The notes under the pieces were generated by a model. That model was not told the DNA's origin. It made no database searches and worked only from the letters and a program-made list of their open reading frames with translations. From contig JAJFGK010000121.1 of the NCBI GenBank assembly GCA_021776195.1, positions 1 to 40,113 on the forward strand: a DNA stretch of 40,113 nt, written 5' to 3'. Position 1 is the stretch's first letter, and each line of letters opens with the position of its first letter. The translations under genes and the position numbers were made by a program. The DNA comes from Kiloniellaceae bacterium (GTDB lineage: Bacteria > Pseudomonadota > Alphaproteobacteria > Kiloniellales > Kiloniellaceae). Positions 33,804 to 40,113 of this stretch are shown one piece after another.

Positions 33804-34687
33804 GCACAGATCATGCCACTCTGGAAGCTGCTTTTAAGGCCCATGGCGGGCGGTTGCTCGGACTTGCTTACCGAATGCTCGGCAGTCGCGCCGACGCGGA
33901 AGACATCGTGCAGGAGACGTGGCTTCGGGTTTCTTCTTCGACAGCGCGAATCAAAGACGCGGAAGCTTATCTGGTGACGGTGGCTACACGACTGTGCCTT
34001 GACCAGCTGAAGTCCGCCAGGGCGCGGCGCGTGAACTATGTGGGACCATGGTTGCCGGAGCCCATTTTTTCGACGGCGGAGCTTTCTCCCGCGACCGCGA
34101 CGGAGCTTGCGGACGATTTGTCATTTGCCCTTCTTCTGACGCTTGAGACGCTCACGCCGCCCGAACGAGCGGCGTTTTTGTTGCATGATGTTTTCGATCT
34201 GCCGTTCGCCGATATTGCCGATACGCTCGGCAAGAGCGAGGCGGCTTGTCGGCAACTTGCCACGAGGGCACGCAAGGCCGTGAGAAGTCGGCGTCCTTCT
34301 CAAGCCGCGCCTCCCGAAGCATACAAGAATCTAACTTCGCGTTTTTTCGAGACACTCGAGAACGGCGACATCGACGGACTCAAGGAACTGCTTCAGGAAG
34401 AGGTAGTGTTGTATACGGACGGGGGCGGGGTAAAGACGGCCGCGCTCAATCCAATCCGCGGCGGGGACAAGGTGGCGCGATTTTTCCTCGGCATTGCGCG
34501 CAAAAGTAAGATTCAAGCAACATCGATCCGCCTTTCCGGTGCCATTATCAATGGCCAGCCCGGCATTCTCATATTTGTCGACGACCGACTGGATCAAACT
34601 TTCAGCATCAATGTCGAGGATAACCGGATTTCGACAATCTACATGGTCGGCAATCCCGAGAAGCTGGACTATCTTGATCCGCAATAA
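33800..34687 (+). CDS. ECF41-group RNA polymerase sigma factor with SnoaL-like C-terminal domain
   Basis: The 295-residue protein has sigma region 2 (about 10-75; GLAYRMLGSRADAEDIVQETWLR), region 4 (about 105-165; ALLLTLETLTPPERAAFLLHDVF and the DNA-binding helix) and a C-terminal SnoaL/NTF2-like extension (about 172-295). The three ECF41 hallmarks are all present: WLPEP at 84-88 in the linker, DGGG at 207-210, and NPEKL at 285-289. In this group the extension replaces an anti-sigma factor and controls activity from within. The gene is last in its operon, overlapping the CMD-like gene by 4 bases, and an exact ECF41 promoter precedes the operon. Confidence 0.93.
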   Translation: MSTDHATLEAAFKAHGGRLLGLAYRMLGSRADAEDIVQETWLRVSSSTARIKDAEAYLVTVATRLCLDQLKSARARRVNYVGPWLPEPIFSTAELSPATATELADDLSFALLLTLETLTPPERAAFLLHDVFDLPFADIADTLGKSEAACRQLATRARKAVRSRRPSQAAPPEAYKNLTSRFFETLENGDIDGLKELLQEEVVLYTDGGGVKTAALNPIRGGDKVARFFLGIARKSKIQATSIRLSGAIINGQPGILIFVDDRLDQTFSINVEDNRISTIYMVGNPEKLDYLDPQ

Positions 34688-34715
34688 GATTGCAGTTTTC
34701 GCGATTTGATTGTGG

Positions 34716-34736
34716 AGTTTTGAGGACACAAGACTT
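34716..34736 (-). repeat. Degenerate RAYT-type repeat unit
   Basis: AGTTTTGAGGACACAAGACT resembles the hot-spot unit (GTTCTGGGGACACGATACTT) with several changes. It lies between the convergent sigma factor and esterase genes. Confidence 0.5.
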
Positions 34737-34759
34737 GGAATCCGCCTCCCCAAAACTAT

Positions 34760-35767
34760 CTACCTCGGGTGATTCCAGAGGAACCGCGCGACACGTTTTG
34801 GTCCGTCGTAGGACGAGTTCGTCAGCGTCGGCACAAAGTGCCCCATGTTGTTCACGATGGCGTGCCGGACTTCCGCCGCGCCACCCGTGCATTTATGGCG
34901 CGTGGCGTTGGCATACACTGTCGTGGTAAGCGTCGTGCACCCCGTGGCGTTCTGCCAAAGTTCGTAGTCGGAATCGCCCGGCGAGCTGGGGTTCGTAAGC
35001 GCGGGCAGTACATACGTAAGTGGGATGTTTCCGTCACCCGTGACTGGGACCGTGTTGTCGAGCTCTCCGCGAATCAACAAGATGTCGACGGTCGTCGAGT
35101 AATTCGGCGGGAACGGCGACCAGATCGTTTCAAGCGGTCCCCAGTCGCACGCCGGATCGTAGGGGTCGCCACAGGTGACGAGCACGTTCTGAAGGAAAGA
35201 ACCGCTGGTCCCGGCGATCGATGCAACCGACGCAAATACGCCCGGAAGTTCTGCCGAGAGGTGTTGTGTGAACATCGCGCCGTTCGAGAAACCGACGGCG
35301 TGAACACGGTCGTCATCGATGCTGAGCTGTGACTTCGCGAAGGTCACAAATTCATCCACCATCAGCACGTGGTCGTTGGCGGGGTTCGCGTTGACGCCGT
35401 CGTTCCACCAGTTCAGCGGCGTGCCGGAGTCGAGCCACACCAGGACCGCGCCGACGTTGTCTGCGCGGGTCCGCAATTCCACCATGAAGTCCTTCTGCTG
35501 GAACCCGTCCGCGGTCTGCCCGCCGCCATGAAAGTTCAGCACCAGCGGATACTCGCCCGCGCAATCGTCATAGGTCGTCGGAACATAGACGTAATAGTCG
35601 TATGTGTTGGTGTCGCTCGCCGTGAATGTCAACGGTCCGCTATCGCCGTGGCCGATCGTCGGCGGACAGGTGCCAACCGCGGCGGTCGACGCTCTGTCGG
35701 TGTCGGATGCTCCCGCGCAGGCAGCTAGGCTTACGAATGCCAACAGCAAAACAAAAATGTTCTTCAT
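34760..35767 (-). CDS. Lipoprotein esterase, PHB-depolymerase/LpqC-like (COG3509)
   Basis: The 335-residue product starts with a lipoprotein signal (lipobox LAAC, Cys17). The hydrolase part shows YPLVLNFHGGG (oxyanion loop, about 73-83), the nucleophile motif GFSNGAMF (Ser161), an acid in LIRGELDNTVP and a catalytic histidine in NNMGHFVP. This layout is that of feruloyl-esterase/polyhydroxybutyrate-depolymerase-like secreted enzymes. Six or more cysteines in the mature part suggest disulfides. CGGAG precedes the ATG. It stands alone, convergent with the ECF41 operon. The substrate is not evident. Confidence 0.85.
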   Translation of the reverse strand: MKNIFVLLLAFVSLAACAGASDTDRASTAAVGTCPPTIGHGDSGPLTFTASDTNTYDYYVYVPTTYDDCAGEYPLVLNFHGGGQTADGFQQKDFMVELRTRADNVGAVLVWLDSGTPLNWWNDGVNANPANDHVLMVDEFVTFAKSQLSIDDDRVHAVGFSNGAMFTQHLSAELPGVFASVASIAGTSGSFLQNVLVTCGDPYDPACDWGPLETIWSPFPPNYSTTVDILLIRGELDNTVPVTGDGNIPLTYVLPALTNPSSPGDSDYELWQNATGCTTLTTTVYANATRHKCTGGAAEVRHAIVNNMGHFVPTLTNSSYDGPKRVARFLWNHPR

Positions 35768-36007
35768 TTCGAACTCCGTGTGTTTTGCAAAGTGTCCGTC
35801 GTCAGACAGGTCGGGGTCAAAAGGCGCTCCTCGATTGTCATGCGCGGCTCGTTGAGGTCAGATTCCAGCCTCTCAAGCCTTTGCGGTAGCTCGTGGCGAT
35901 TTTTTTACTACCAAATCACCTCTCAGGAATGTGCTTTTGATCACAGGCCAAGCCCGTCCGGACGCGTAAACTTGATACTTATCGACTACCTGCTGAACGA
36001 TTGGACC
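35768..36007. other. Intergenic region
   Basis: No supported gene or site. A stretch with ACTTGATACTTATC near 35970 faintly resembles the RAYT unit but is too short to call. Together with the interrupted gene that follows, it separates the esterase from the lysine-rich gene. Confidence 0.3.
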
Positions 36008-36265
36008 ATGCCCCGCCACTCCACTGGCCAGGCCGAGGTACGGCGCACCTTCACCCACCATGTCGAGATCCCCGTGCCGGCTACTGGATGGGGGAGTGCT
36101 CTCAGGGACATGTGCTCATGGTGCATCGAGCGGCATGGGCAGGAAGGTTGGGCAAGGTTCAGCTAGTCTGAGCGGGCGCCAGCGCCGCGAGAGTGGATGG
36201 TGTTTGCTTTCAGGACTGTCGAGAAAGCGGCGGCGTTTCGGGCGGCGTGGCCCGACAATCAGTAA
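36008..36265 (+). pseudogene. Small gene interrupted by one in-frame amber codon
   Basis: From the ATG at 36008 the frame runs 52 codons (including VEIPVPATGWGSALRDMCSWC and HGQEGWARF) to a TAG at 36164-36166. The same frame then continues without another stop (EWMVFAFRTVEKAAAFRAAW) to a TAA at 36263. The two halves together look like one small alpha/beta protein of about 85 residues, with a GTGWG-type turn, a Trp/Cys helix and a final helix of the type AEAFRRRW. I think it matches a small family of phage-associated or alphaproteobacterial proteins, from memory only. Either the amber codon inactivated it or it is read through. The ribosome site is weak. Confidence 0.45.
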
Positions 36266-36300
36266 CGGGAGTTTGGGACAGACCGCTAGAGGATGGCATT

Positions 36301-36723
36301 ATGACCAAATCGAAGTACGCCCCCGATCTGAAGGCAGCAAAAAAGGCGCAGGAGTTTAATCACTTTGCAGGCAAAGAATATGTCGGGCAGCAAAAGGCGG
36401 CCAATTCTGATATTGCGGCGATATCCAAGAAACTGACCGACGGTTACAAAAAGTGGCTCCGTGTGACGGAAGAATCGATAGCCTTGAGGGACGTAGAGAT
36501 AAGTACCTATGGAGAGCTTATGAAGCTTGAAGCCATTATAAAAGAAAAGAAATATAAAGATACAGCAGAGAAGAAAAAGATCGAAAAGAAAATTCTTGAG
36601 CTCGAGAAATATGCAAAGAAATCAAACACTGAGGCAGGCAAGAAAGACTATGCGGGAACTGAAGCCAGCGCACCACTAATGGCTATGCACACGGCCATCA
36701 AGGCCATGGCCAAGAAGTCGTAA
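36301..36723 (+). CDS. Lysine-rich helical protein of unknown function
   Basis: The start at 36301 has AGAGGAT about 8 bases upstream. The 140-residue product is highly charged, with many Lys and Glu residues and a long predicted helix or coiled coil (about 60-125; KLEAIIKEKKYKDTAEKKK). It has no signal peptide. Its codons are AT-rich compared with the surrounding genes, as for the small coiled-coil gene at 22676. No family is recognised. It lies between the amber-interrupted gene and the phage attachment site. Confidence 0.6.
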   Translation: MTKSKYAPDLKAAKKAQEFNHFAGKEYVGQQKAANSDIAAISKKLTDGYKKWLRVTEESIALRDVEISTYGELMKLEAIIKEKKYKDTAEKKKIEKKILELEKYAKKSNTEAGKKDYAGTEASAPLMAMHTAIKAMAKKS

Positions 36724-36744
36724 AGCGCGCAAAGGCCCGTCTGC

Positions 36745-36769
36745 GGAATTCTGGGAACAGTATCCTAAT
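36745..36769 (-). repeat. Possible degenerate RAYT-type unit
   Basis: AATTCTGGGAACAGTATCCT and the following AAT resemble the family of repeats written GAATTCTGGGGACAGTAT found near RAYT genes in other proteobacteria, and more weakly the unit in this window. Confidence 0.35.
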
Positions 36770-36963
36770 ATTTTCCTGAAGCCTATCGCGCGGTGTGGTG
36801 CTCCAGTGAAGGCCCCACCCCGGACCCCGACGAGACGCGGAACTCCCGCTGATGGCACGACACGAGGCCAACTGCGCTCGGTGGGAAGACCGGGTCGTGG
36901 CACACTTTGCTCTCGTCAAGGTCGGACCCTGACCCTGGACCGCGGATGGGCGGGGAGAAAAAA

Positions 36964-37009
36964 TGGTGCCGCCGGGGTGAATTGAACACCCGACCCCACC
37001 CTTACCAAG
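36964..37009 (-). other. tRNA-Thr(GGT) 3' fragment, phage attachment site
   Basis: On the minus strand these 46 bases read as a tRNA 3' part: anticodon loop with TTGGTAA (anticodon GGT), stem GGGTG, variable loop, T-arm GGGTG-TTCAATT-CACCC, acceptor CGGCGGC, discriminator A and CCA. The 5' half does not follow: the upstream bases have no D-arm. This is the usual scar of integration into a tRNA gene by a tyrosine recombinase. The integrase stop is 15 bases away. The intact tRNA-Thr should lie at the other end of the element, beyond the right edge. Confidence 0.8.
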
Positions 37010-37024
37010 AATGGGGAGGGGCAG

Positions 37025-38041
37025 CTAAGCTGTTGATTTTTCGTCCGTGTCGTCGCCGCTCCACGGATTTTGCACGACTCTTGGCAGTAGATCGGCCTTT
37101 TTGCTTTCCTCGGTCGTGTCGACGTGCTGGTAGCGCAGGACCGATTTAATGTCCTTCCAGCGGCCGGTGCCGAGCAGCCCGCGGAGGTCTTGTCCGGCAT
37201 AGCGGCGCATCCAGGTCGCCCAGGTGTGACAGCAGTCGTGCGGCGTGAAGTCGGCGAGGCCGGCGGCCTTGAGCGCGGGGGTCCAATCCTCGTAGACCTC
37301 CCAGCGATCCCGATAGCCGAAGACTCGGCCCTTGCGTCCGGTCTTCGGCACGGCCTGCAGCTCGTCGATCACGACGGCCGGCAGATGGACGGCGCGTGCA
37401 TCGCCGTTCTTGGTCTTGGCGATGTAGGCGACTTGCTTTTCCAGCGAGACGTGGGGCCATTCGAGACGGCAAGTCTCGGTGATGCGGCAGCCGGTATAGA
37501 GCAGGAAGACGATAAGCCGTCGCAGCCTGGCCGGCGCCTTCCGGATAAGGGCCGCGGCTTCTCCGGGCTCGATCCAGCGCGTGCGCCCGGGCGGCTGCTT
37601 GGGCCGCCTGATCCGGAGGTCCCGCCCGCCGGCTTTCAGGATCGAGGACATGGGCGTGTGGATCTGGCGGTTCACATTGGCATTCTGGGCGGAGGGGGCG
37701 GCGGTGATGCCCGGCGGCAGGATCAGCCCCGCCGCCCTGTCGATCGCGGCCTGATCGATTTTCTCGAGCGCGGTATTGCCGAAGTAGTCGAGCAGCGCCT
37801 GCAGGTAGCGGGCCTCGCCGCCGCCCCGCAGGTAGGCCGCTACGGCGTCGACGAAACGCCCCCCGGCGGGGGTGGAAAAATCACCAAGTTCGATGGCTTC
37901 CTTGAGGGTCTTGAGTTTCCTTTTCGCGACGCCTCTTTCAGCCGTTCCTGCACTTCGGTCCAGGTAGCATCCGAGGTATGTCCCGCGGATGCGGAAGTTT
38001 TTCGACCGCCCGGGGCGGGGTGGAACGAGAGAGAGGGGCAT
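37025..38041 (-). CDS. int: Tyrosine recombinase / phage integrase
   Basis: The 338-residue product has a short N-terminal arm-binding part (RIRGTYLGCYLDRS), a core-binding domain (about 60-140) and the catalytic domain. Catalytic residues are seen in LYTGCRITETCRLEW (Arg), TPHDCCHTWATWM (the HxxH-type box, where the usual Arg is Cys), the LLGTGRWKDIKSVLRYQH segment (Gly-Arg-Trp where most enzymes have a His) and Tyr in VLRYQH. The start at 38041 fits the beginning of similarity; it overlaps the HTH gene by 202 bases in another frame. Its 3' end abuts the tRNA-Thr attachment site, which it should recombine. Confidence 0.9.
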   Translation of the reverse strand: MPLSLVPPRPGRSKNFRIRGTYLGCYLDRSAGTAERGVAKRKLKTLKEAIELGDFSTPAGGRFVDAVAAYLRGGGEARYLQALLDYFGNTALEKIDQAAIDRAAGLILPPGITAAPSAQNANVNRQIHTPMSSILKAGGRDLRIRRPKQPPGRTRWIEPGEAAALIRKAPARLRRLIVFLLYTGCRITETCRLEWPHVSLEKQVAYIAKTKNGDARAVHLPAVVIDELQAVPKTGRKGRVFGYRDRWEVYEDWTPALKAAGLADFTPHDCCHTWATWMRRYAGQDLRGLLGTGRWKDIKSVLRYQHVDTTEESKKADLLPRVVQNPWSGDDTDEKSTA

Positions 38042-38205
38042 GGCAGGGCCTTTACGAGTTTGGCGAAATCCTCCTCGGCGAAGATCTTGCGCCGGCCCGC
38101 TTGACGATAAAAGGGATATTCCTTCAAGAGGCCCTGGAGCGTGCGGCGCGAGACGTGAAGGCGCGCCGCGCATTGATCCATGGTGAGGGGCCAGTTTTGG
38201 CTCAT
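37840..38205 (-). CDS. Small HTH protein, probable excisionase or MerR-like DNA-binding protein
   Basis: The 121-residue product begins with a helix-turn-helix of the excisionase type: LTMDQCAARLHVSRRTLQGLL, then YRQAGRRKIFAEEDFAKLVKAL, where the wing residues read R-K-I-F. This domain binds DNA near attachment sites to direct excision or regulate the integrase. The C-terminal half (from about residue 55) overlaps the integrase gene in a different frame for 202 bases. It looks low-complexity (Ser/Pro/Arg-rich) and may be constrained by the overlap. The start overlaps the stop of the upstream 93-residue gene by 4 bases (ATGA), so the genes are translationally coupled. Confidence 0.75.
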   Translation of the reverse strand: MSQNWPLTMDQCAARLHVSRRTLQGLLKEYPFYRQAGRRKIFAEEDFAKLVKALPCPSLSFHPAPGGRKTSASAGHTSDATWTEVQERLKEASRKGNSRPSRKPSNLVIFPPPPGGVSSTP

Positions 38206-38483
38206 GGCATCCGTTTGGGCGGGCCGAAGGTGGCGATCTCCTGGCCGGTGGGGCCCGCGAGGCGGACGGCTTTCTCGTCCCACTCGACGCGCAGGGAGCG
38301 GTTGTGCTGGCGGCCCAATCCACAGCGGGTCTTGATCAGTTGATTGGTTTGGCCGAGCGAAGCGATTTTCAGGCTCGTTGCCTGGCAGGTCGCGCAGGTC
38401 ACGCGGACCTGGGTCTCGCCGGGCGACCGCAACAGGCTGGGGGTCAGGCTGCAGGGGCTGGCGACGGGCTGGAAGGCCATCAC
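38202..38483 (-). CDS. Small phage protein of unknown function
   Basis: The 93-residue product has no recognised family. A VTCATCQ motif and a later Cys (KTRCGLGRQHN) with a nearby His suggest a possible zinc site, and VEWDEKAVRLAGPTG looks like a beta hairpin. Its start overlaps the stop of the upstream zinc-finger gene by 4 bases and its stop overlaps the HTH gene start by 4 bases, both ATGA. That tight placement is the main reason to accept it as a real gene. Confidence 0.65.
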   Translation of the reverse strand: MMAFQPVASPCSLTPSLLRSPGETQVRVTCATCQATSLKIASLGQTNQLIKTRCGLGRQHNRSLRVEWDEKAVRLAGPTGQEIATFGPPKRMP

Positions 38484-38815
38484 AAGCCCATCATGGCTTT
38501 GGCGCGGGCCACGGTCAGCGCATCGCGGCCCTGGCGCTCTTTCTTGCGGTCCTCGGCGATCCAGCCGTCGAGCAGGCGGGTGAATTGCGTGAAGGCCCCT
38601 TTCGTTCTCGAGCGCCGCATCGCCATTCCCGTCTCCAGCAGCTCCTTGCCGCGCGCCTGGTCCCGGTGGTGCCAGGCCTGGCGGCAGGCCGCCTTGCAGA
38701 AGCGCTTGCGGCCGTCAAAATCCCAATAGGACCCATGGCATTCATCGCAGACCCGGACCTGGGGTCGCCGGCCGGCGGGTTGCGGAGCCGGTTTGAGTTT
38801 GGCCGCGGCGCTCAT
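38480..38815 (-). CDS. Small phage zinc-finger-like protein
   Basis: The 111-residue product has a compact Cys motif: CDECHGSYWDFDGRKRFCKAACRQAWHHRD is the core region, with C-x2-C and C-x3-C pairs about 16 residues apart that could bind one zinc ion. A basic helical tail follows (RRSRTKGAFTQFTRLLDGW). The start at 38815 gives a 4-base ATGA overlap with the upstream gene; the longer frame to 38929 lies inside it and is not credible. The function is unknown; nucleic-acid binding is plausible. Confidence 0.7.
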   Translation of the reverse strand: MSAAAKLKPAPQPAGRRPQVRVCDECHGSYWDFDGRKRFCKAACRQAWHHRDQARGKELLETGMAMRRSRTKGAFTQFTRLLDGWIAEDRKKERQGRDALTVARAKAMMGL

Positions 38816-39285
38816 AGGTAGGCTCCATCGGCAAGGGACTTGACCAGGGCCAGCACTTCCGCGCCCCGCCCCTGGTAGACAAGAGCTTCGGGAGTCCGGC
38901 CATTCAAGAGGGTCTGTGGCGATAGCCAATACTTCACGATCTCCTCTTCGGTTTCGTAGCCCTCGCGCAGGATCTCGAAAATTCTGGCCTGTTCGAACCG
39001 CGCCAGGCGATCCATTTCCGCGACGATCAACGCCCCGGCGATAGCGAGGCGGCGCAGTTCATTGTGCTGCGCCCGCTTGTCGTGTTCCTTCTCCCACGGG
39101 AAGGGATCATCGACGCCGCCTACGGGAGGGTCGAGAACATAGATTCTTTCGGGAGCGGCATAACAGGCGGCGGCCATAGCCAGTTCGCCGTCGATGTGAT
39201 CGTCGTCGTGGTGGGCGTCGTAACCTTCTACTGTGATCTGGCGGTCACGTTCGGCGGCGATGGCCTTGATGGCTTCGGTTGTCAT
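38812..39285 (-). CDS. Phage protein fused to an antitoxin-like (MbcA/ParS/Xre-type) C-terminal domain
   Basis: The first about 100 residues match a common phage protein type: AIAAERDRQITVEGYDAHHD, GELAMAAACYA, DPFPWEKEHDKR and a helix LAIAGALIVAEMDRL. The last about 60 residues read WLSPQTLLNGRTPEALVYQGRGAEVLALV. The pattern W-L-x-x-x-x-x-L-x-GRTP-x-x-L-x-x-x-x-GA-x-x-V-x-x-L is that of the DUF2384 toxin-binding domain of MbcA/ParS/Xre antitoxins. The 157-residue gene is uninterrupted, with 4-base overlaps at both ends. The N-terminal part may take part in nucleotide metabolism or host modification; its function is unknown. Confidence 0.7.
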   Translation of the reverse strand: MTTEAIKAIAAERDRQITVEGYDAHHDDDHIDGELAMAAACYAAPERIYVLDPPVGGVDDPFPWEKEHDKRAQHNELRRLAIAGALIVAEMDRLARFEQARIFEILREGYETEEEIVKYWLSPQTLLNGRTPEALVYQGRGAEVLALVKSLADGAYL

Positions 39286-39668
39286 GGCGCGCCCTCGACG
39301 TTGCCCGGGAGCGGGCTGTGGTCAGGCTTCGCTGCTTGTTTGGCACGGATCTTTTCTATGTTGCCCCACACCCTCGCCAGTTCCTTTTTCCCGACTTCGC
39401 CGACCTCGACTTCGATGGCGTTGCACAGCGCAAAGAACGTTAGCGCCACGCCGCCGCATTCCTGCTTCACCTGACCAACGGACCGGTTGAAAACGTAGTC
39501 CACAAGTTGGTGCGCCTCGCTTCGGGTGCATTGGAGTGCCTGGACTAGCTCCAACGCTTCCTCAAGAAACCGATGGTTCCGTTCTGTGACATCGTTGCTG
39601 ATTCTGCGGCCGAAACACGCCAGCATCCAGGCGTCCACGTCCTGTTGCATCTTGTTGAATTCGTCCAT
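39282..39668 (-). CDS. MazG-like phage protein (probable NTP pyrophosphohydrolase)
   Basis: The 128-residue helical product has the all-alpha MazG-type signature: RNHRFLEEALELVQA with the metal-binding Glu-Glu pair, then helices with RSEAHQLVDYVF and ECGGVALTFFALCNAIEV, where acidic residues complete the site. MazG-like enzymes hydrolyse nucleoside triphosphates to monophosphates; phage versions may alter nucleotide pools or ppGpp. It starts 11 bases after the SSB stop and overlaps the next gene by 4 bases, within the phage early operon. Confidence 0.8.
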   Translation of the reverse strand: MDEFNKMQQDVDAWMLACFGRRISNDVTERNHRFLEEALELVQALQCTRSEAHQLVDYVFNRSVGQVKQECGGVALTFFALCNAIEVEVGEVGKKELARVWGNIEKIRAKQAAKPDHSPLPGNVEGAP

Positions 39669-39679
39669 AGCGGGCGCTC

Positions 39680-40113
39680 CTCAGAAGGGAATGTCGTCGT
39701 CGAGGTCGGCACCGCCGCCGCCCCCGGCGGAGCCGCCGCCGGTCCCGCTGCCGCCCGGCGCCGGGCCGAAGTCGTCGGGATTGGCCGGGGGCACGCCGCC
39801 GCCCTCGCCGCGCTTGTCCATCAAGACAAGCTTGGCGTCGAAATTGTTTAAGACAACCTCGGTGCTGTACTTCTCGACGCCGGCCTGGTCGGTCCATTTG
39901 CGGGTGCGCAGGGTGCCGCGCAGGTAGACCTTGGAGCCTTTGGCCAGATACTGCTCGGCGATGCCGGCAAGTCCCTCGTTGAAGATGACGACCCGGTGCC
40001 ATTCGGTGCGCTCTTTGCGCTCGCCGCTGTTGCGGTCTTTCCAGGTCTCCGAGGTGGCGACCGACAGGTTGGCGATGCGCTTGCCCTCCTGGGTCTGGCG
40101 GACCTCGGGATCG
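39680..40113 (-). CDS. ssb: Single-stranded DNA-binding protein, 5' end beyond the window
   Basis: The minus strand is open from the right edge to a TGA at 39680-39682, giving about 144 residues. The OB-fold core shows RIANLSVATSETWKDR, ERTEWHRVVIFNEGLAGIAEQYLAKGSKVYLRG and LRTRKWTDQAGVEKY in order, the standard bacterial SSB sequence. A flexible Gly-rich linker leads to the acidic tip DDDIPF, which binds partner proteins. The N-terminal residues lie outside the window. It is the first visible gene of the phage minus-strand operon. Confidence 0.95.

Larger units (their letters stand above)
36964..40113 (-). mobile_element. One end of a prophage or integrative element
   Basis: From the tRNA-Thr fragment to the right edge all genes are on the minus strand, tightly packed with 4-base ATGA overlaps, and of phage type: SSB, MazG-like protein, small phage proteins, HTH/excisionase and integrase. 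The element continues beyond the window. No structural genes are visible here, so a satellite or conjugative element is not excluded. Confidence 0.8.

Noticed and set aside
36964..37009. Considered as a complete tRNA gene
   Set aside because: Only the anticodon loop to CCA end is present; the D-arm and 5' acceptor are missing.

Overview
The window is high-GC DNA in a typical alphaproteobacterial style, with dense genes, GGAGG-type ribosome sites and ATGA overlaps. The families present (TauE/SafE exporter, DddP-like M24 protein, alpha-carbonic anhydrase, SBP_bac_5 protein, ECF41 sigma factor) would fit a marine or environmental member of the Rhodospirillales or a nearby order. That placement is an inference from gene style, not a phylogenetic result.

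Layout. 1-9.9 kb: an exported alpha/beta hydrolase cut by the left edge, a small unknown protein, a histidine-rich secreted protein, a di-haem cytochrome c, an apparent operon of a Tat-exported peptide-type binding protein and a membrane sensor histidine kinase, an unknown acidic-repeat protein, and a TauE/SafE permease with a perfect CRP-type site upstream. 10-15 kb: a DddP-like M24 protein, a lipoprotein plus lysozyme-like pair behind a second perfect CRP-type palindrome, and a periplasmic alpha-carbonic anhydrase. 15-23 kb: a giant Asp-box propeller protein and an MFS transporter, now separated by an IS5-derived MITE whose target duplication touches the MFS start codon; then an AhpD-like protein and a methyltransferase-TPR protein with a small coiled-coil partner. 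23-29.7 kb: metabolic genes (two GSTs, quinone oxidoreductase, PhyH dioxygenase), a stand-alone proteasome-like Ntn hydrolase, and a tandem LCCL-domain secreted protein followed by two small membrane proteins.

29.7-32.8 kb is a mobile-DNA hot spot. A RAYT (REP-associated tyrosine transposase) gene sits among many copies of its repeat in both orientations. The repeats enclose an AT-rich two-gene cargo that reads as an orphan PD-(D/E)XK nuclease toxin domain plus a probable immunity protein. The toxin reading frame takes its first codon from a RAYT repeat. Remnants of IS30 and IS5 transposases and a 225-bp copy of the RAYT 3' part lie nearby.

32.8-34.7 kb is a compact ECF41 operon (membrane protein, CMD/AhpD-like protein, sigma factor) with an exact match to the published ECF41 promoter pattern just upstream. 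34.7-36.7 kb holds a PHB-depolymerase-like lipoprotein esterase, a small gene interrupted by one amber codon, and a lysine-rich protein. From about 37.0 kb to the right edge lies one end of an integrated phage-like element: a tRNA-Thr 3' fragment as attachment site, then, all on the minus strand, integrase, HTH/excisionase-like gene, two small genes, a phage protein fused to an antitoxin-like C-terminal domain, a MazG-like protein and a single-stranded DNA-binding protein.

The best candidates for something undescribed are the RAYT-bounded toxin/immunity cargo, the DDDxxDDI-repeat protein, the tandem LCCL gene cluster, and the phage/antitoxin-like fusion. No CRISPR array, rRNA gene or complete tRNA was seen.
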